This document shows positions 16,228 through 18,191 of a stretch of 18,191 bases of DNA, piece after piece; the first letter of the stretch is position 1, and each line of letters opens with the position of its first letter. Both the position numbers and the translations under genes were made by a program. A model generated the notes under the pieces. It did no database searches. It was not told where the DNA came from and worked only from the letters and a program-made list of their open reading frames with translations. The DNA is from JAUWTJ01 sp965603015 (GTDB taxonomy: Bacteria > Pseudomonadota > Alphaproteobacteria > M2410). Location: positions 1-18,191 of the forward strand of contig CBFDBJ010000072.1 of NCBI GenBank assembly GCA_965603015.1, given 5' to 3'.

Positions 16228-16668
16228 CTAGCGCTTAGCTTTTTTTTTGGCCGGAGCCTTACGTTTTGCCGCCTTTTTCGCGGTTTTCTTCTTGGCTACC
16301 TTCTTCTTGGCGGCCTTCTTCTTTACAACCTTTTTCTTGGCTGCTTTTTTCTTGGTGGCTTTTTTAGCGGTCTTTTTCTTCGCCGGAGCCTTTTTCTTCG
16401 CAGTCTTCTTCTTGGCTACTTTTTTCTTGGCGGTCTTTTTCTTGGCTGCCTTTTTAGCCGTCTTTTTCTTGGCTACTTTTTTCTTCGCTGCCTTTTTAGC
16501 AACCTTCTTCTTGGCAACCTTCTTCTTGGCTACTTTTTTCTTGGCTGCTGGCTTTTTCTTCGCGGCCTTCTTCTTGGCTGCAGGTTTCTTCTTCGCGACC
16601 TTCTTTACAGCTTTTTTCTTCGCTGTCTTCTTTGCCGCTGTCTTACGTTTAGTCGTTGTACGAGCCAT
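16228..16668 (-). CDS. Histone H1-like lysine/alanine-rich DNA-binding protein
   Basis: The 146-residue product begins MARTTTKRKTAAKKTAKKKA and then is almost only Lys, Ala, Val and Thr in short repeats such as AKKKVAKKKTAKKA, ending AKRKAPAKKKAKR. This is the composition of eukaryotic H1 tails and of bacterial H1-like proteins (Hc1/Hc2, AlgP-type tails). Such proteins bind DNA non-specifically and compact the nucleoid. I chose the ATG at 16668 because GAGGG (16674-16678) lies 5 bases upstream; a GTG four codons earlier is possible. The repeat nature makes its length likely to vary between strains. A9 occurs just before the stop. It is followed closely by the GST frame and is preceded by its own promoter region and the gatB terminator. 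Confidence 0.85.
   Translation of the reverse strand: MARTTTKRKTAAKKTAKKKAVKKVAKKKPAAKKKAAKKKPAAKKKVAKKKVAKKKVAKKAAKKKVAKKKTAKKAAKKKTAKKKVAKKKTAKKKAPAKKKTAKKATKKKAAKKKVVKKKAAKKKVAKKKTAKKAAKRKAPAKKKAKR
16235..16650. repeat. Low-complexity coding repeat (AAK/VAKKK units)
   Basis: The plus strand shows many near-identical 12-15-base units of the TTCTTCTTGGC / TTTTTCTTGGC kind, coding for (A/T/V)AKKK on the minus strand. It gives a long, false Phe-rich open frame on the plus strand. Confidence 0.8.
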
Positions 16669-16708
16669 TTTGACCCTCACTATGTTTGTTGGAAGGAATA
16701 ACGTTACG

Positions 16709-16738
16709 TATTTGGACGTATTATTCTCAATCTGTCAA
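16709..16738 (-). promoter_or_regulatory. Candidate promoter of the H1-like gene
   Basis: On the minus strand a perfect TTGACA (16733-16738) is followed after 18 bases by CAAATA (16709-16714), a poor but possible -10, about 40 bases before the start codon. Confidence 0.3.
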
Positions 16739-16824
16739 ATTTCTGTTAAACACGACTCAGCCAAGTCAATTGTTTTTGTTCGTAAAAATACATTTCGCGG
16801 AAAATGGAACAGGGTGCCAGAATC

Positions 16825-16856
16825 AAAAAACGCCCCCTGCAAGAGGGGGCGTTTTT
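16825..16856 (-). terminator. Strong rho-independent terminator of gatB
   Basis: ACGCCCCCT (16830-16838) pairs with AGGGGGCGT (16844-16852) around a 5-base loop, flanked by A and T runs on both sides, so it can act in both directions. It starts 15 bases after the gatB stop and isolates gatB from the H1-like gene. Confidence 0.9.
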
Positions 16857-16870
16857 GTTTTTCGCTGACT

Positions 16871-18191
16871 TCAGCTTCCCAGTTTTTTTTGTAGAATTTC
16901 ATTCACAGCCTGGGGGTTCGCCTTACCGCCTGTCGCCTGCATTACCTGGCCCACGAACCAGCCCATCATCCTGGGTTTTTCCTTGACTTGCTCGACCTTA
17001 TCGGGGTTCGCCGCAATGATTTTATCAATCTCCGCTTCGATGGCACCCGTGTCTGTTACTTGCGTCAAACCCTGTTCTTCGACGATTTTTCCAGGGGGGC
17101 GACCGCTCTGAAACATAAGCTCGAACACGTCTTTAGCGATTCTACCCGAAATAGTTTGATCACTGATCAGATCAATAAGTTCGCCAAGATCAGAGGCCGA
17201 AACCTTGCTATCCTGGATCGAAACACCCTCTTTGTTGAGGGCGGCGAAGAGTGACCCGGTAACCCAATTGGCGGACAGCTTGGCGTCTCTCCCCTGAGCA
17301 ACGGCCTCGAAAAAATCAGCCCGTTCTCGCTCTGAAACAAGCACTGATGCATCATAGGGTGACAGCCCAAAATCAGAAATATAGCGCGCCTTTTTCTCAT
17401 CCGGCAGCTCCGGCAAATTGGCCTTCAAATCGTCGATCCAGGCCTCATCAAGTGCCAGTGGAAGAAGATCGGGGTCAGGAAAATATCTATAGTCATGTGC
17501 TTCCTCTTTTGACCGCATTGGACGTGTTTCACCATTTTTCGAATCAAAAAGACGTGTTTGTTGTTCGATCACGCCGCCATTTTCTATAATCTCGATTTGT
17601 CGCCGCGCTTCGTATTCAATGGACTGTTGGATGAACCGAACCGAGTTGATATTTTTCATTTCGCAACGTGTTCCAAGCTCATCACCTGGCTTGCGAACCG
17701 AAACATTAACGTCTGCACGCATCGAACCTTGTTCCATATTGCCGTCGCACGTCCCCAAATAGCGCACAATCGTCCTTACTTTGCGCATATAGGCCCCGGC
17801 TTGTTCCGAAGACCGCAAATCAGGCCTGGAAACAATCTCCATCAACGCAATACCAGAGCGATTAAGGTCAACAAGGGACTGTGTAGGATGTAAATCATGA
17901 ATGGATTTACCCGCATCCTGTTCCAGGTGAAGCCTTTCAATGCCGACAATGACCGAAGTTCCGTCTACCAGATCGACAATGACCTCACCCTCCCCAACAA
18001 TGGGCTGTTTGAACTGTGAAATCTGATAACCTTGCGGCAAATCCGGATAAAAATAGTTCTTTCGGTCAAAAACCGAAACGCTATTGATCTTGGCTCCAAG
18101 ACCAAGGCCCGTCTTGACCGCTTGTTCGACACAATACTGATTGATCACTGGCAACATGCCCGGCATCGCAGCATCTACAAGGCTTACCTGA
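16871..18191 (-). CDS. gatB: Asp/Glu-tRNA(Asn/Gln) amidotransferase subunit B, partial, N-terminus outside window
   Basis: GatB is the tRNA-binding and kinase-like subunit of GatCAB, which converts Glu-tRNA(Gln) (and Asp-tRNA(Asn)) to the amide form. The frame is open to the right edge, giving about 440 residues; roughly the first 45-50 of the usual ~490 are missing. It begins QVSLVDAAMPGMLPVINQYC and has the family motifs NYFYPDLPQGYQISQF, HLEQDAGKSIHD, LVDLNRSGIALMEIVS and GTRCEMKNINSVRFI, as well as HDYRYFPDPDLLPL. The C-terminal GatB/YqeY helical domain ends with GKANPQAVNEILQKKLGS. All key regions visible are intact. It ends in a strong terminator. Together with gltX it supports an indirect Gln-tRNA pathway in this organism. 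Confidence 0.96.
   Translation of the reverse strand, partial: QVSLVDAAMPGMLPVINQYCVEQAVKTGLGLGAKINSVSVFDRKNYFYPDLPQGYQISQFKQPIVGEGEVIVDLVDGTSVIVGIERLHLEQDAGKSIHDLHPTQSLVDLNRSGIALMEIVSRPDLRSSEQAGAYMRKVRTIVRYLGTCDGNMEQGSMRADVNVSVRKPGDELGTRCEMKNINSVRFIQQSIEYEARRQIEIIENGGVIEQQTRLFDSKNGETRPMRSKEEAHDYRYFPDPDLLPLALDEAWIDDLKANLPELPDEKKARYISDFGLSPYDASVLVSERERADFFEAVAQGRDAKLSANWVTGSLFAALNKEGVSIQDSKVSASDLGELIDLISDQTISGRIAKDVFELMFQSGRPPGKIVEEQGLTQVTDTGAIEAEIDKIIAANPDKVEQVKEKPRMMGWFVGQVMQATGGKANPQAVNEILQKKLGS

Noticed and set aside
16247..16894. Long Phe/Ala-rich open frame on the plus strand (215 codons)
   Set aside because: It is the complement of the Lys/Ala repeat of the H1-like gene (AAA/AAG read backwards gives Phe/Leu codons), and it has no independent support.

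Overview
The window looks like an ordinary chromosomal stretch of an alphaproteobacterium, possibly from the Hyphomonadaceae/Caulobacterales side. This rests on gltX next to gltA with comEC divergent from gltX, a GatB subunit, a palindromic intergenic repeat of a type common in Alphaproteobacteria, an exact alphaproteobacterial-type LexA box, and a small protein carrying the SAANDNRR string. Most genes look moderately GC-rich (58-63% in two 60-base lines I counted); one orphan gene near 5 kb is clearly AT-richer. I see no tRNA, rRNA, insertion sequence, phage gene or CRISPR array, and no convincing new multi-gene system. Layout from left to right: (1) 1-673, the N-terminal part of an RsgA-type circularly permuted GTPase, minus strand, cut by the window edge. 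(2) 930-4396, plus strand: a MoxR-type AAA+ ATPase and a CoxE-like VWA protein as a tight pair, then an intergenic cruciform repeat whose distal arm forms the ribosome binding site of an MFS transporter. (3) 4452-5442, plus strand: an NTF2-like small protein, then an AT-rich gene of unknown function. (4) 5674-8644, minus strand: an acyltransferase-3 membrane protein, a relic of a second MFS gene (plus strand, 3' end only), an N5-(carboxyethyl)ornithine synthase-like dehydrogenase and a small basic helical protein. (5) 9172-14405: comEC (minus) divergent from gltX and gltA (plus), with a GAAC-N7-GAAC LexA-type box just in front of comEC. (6) 14521-15111: a small one-membrane-segment protein and a Sel1-repeat protein, convergent around a terminator. 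(7) 15522-18191, minus strand: a glutathione S-transferase without a normal start codon, a lysine/alanine histone H1-like protein directly upstream of it, a strong terminator, and gatB cut by the right edge. Functional links: MoxR and VWA proteins normally act together as a chaperone-like pair on an unknown client. GltX and GatB fit the indirect route in which Glu-tRNA(Gln) is made and then amidated. GltA is the entry enzyme of the TCA cycle. The most interesting signals are small-scale: the decayed MFS paralog, the repeat that donates a Shine-Dalgarno site, the start-less GST behind an A9 run, the LexA-type box at comEC, and a hairpin over a ribosome binding site at 14.5 kb.
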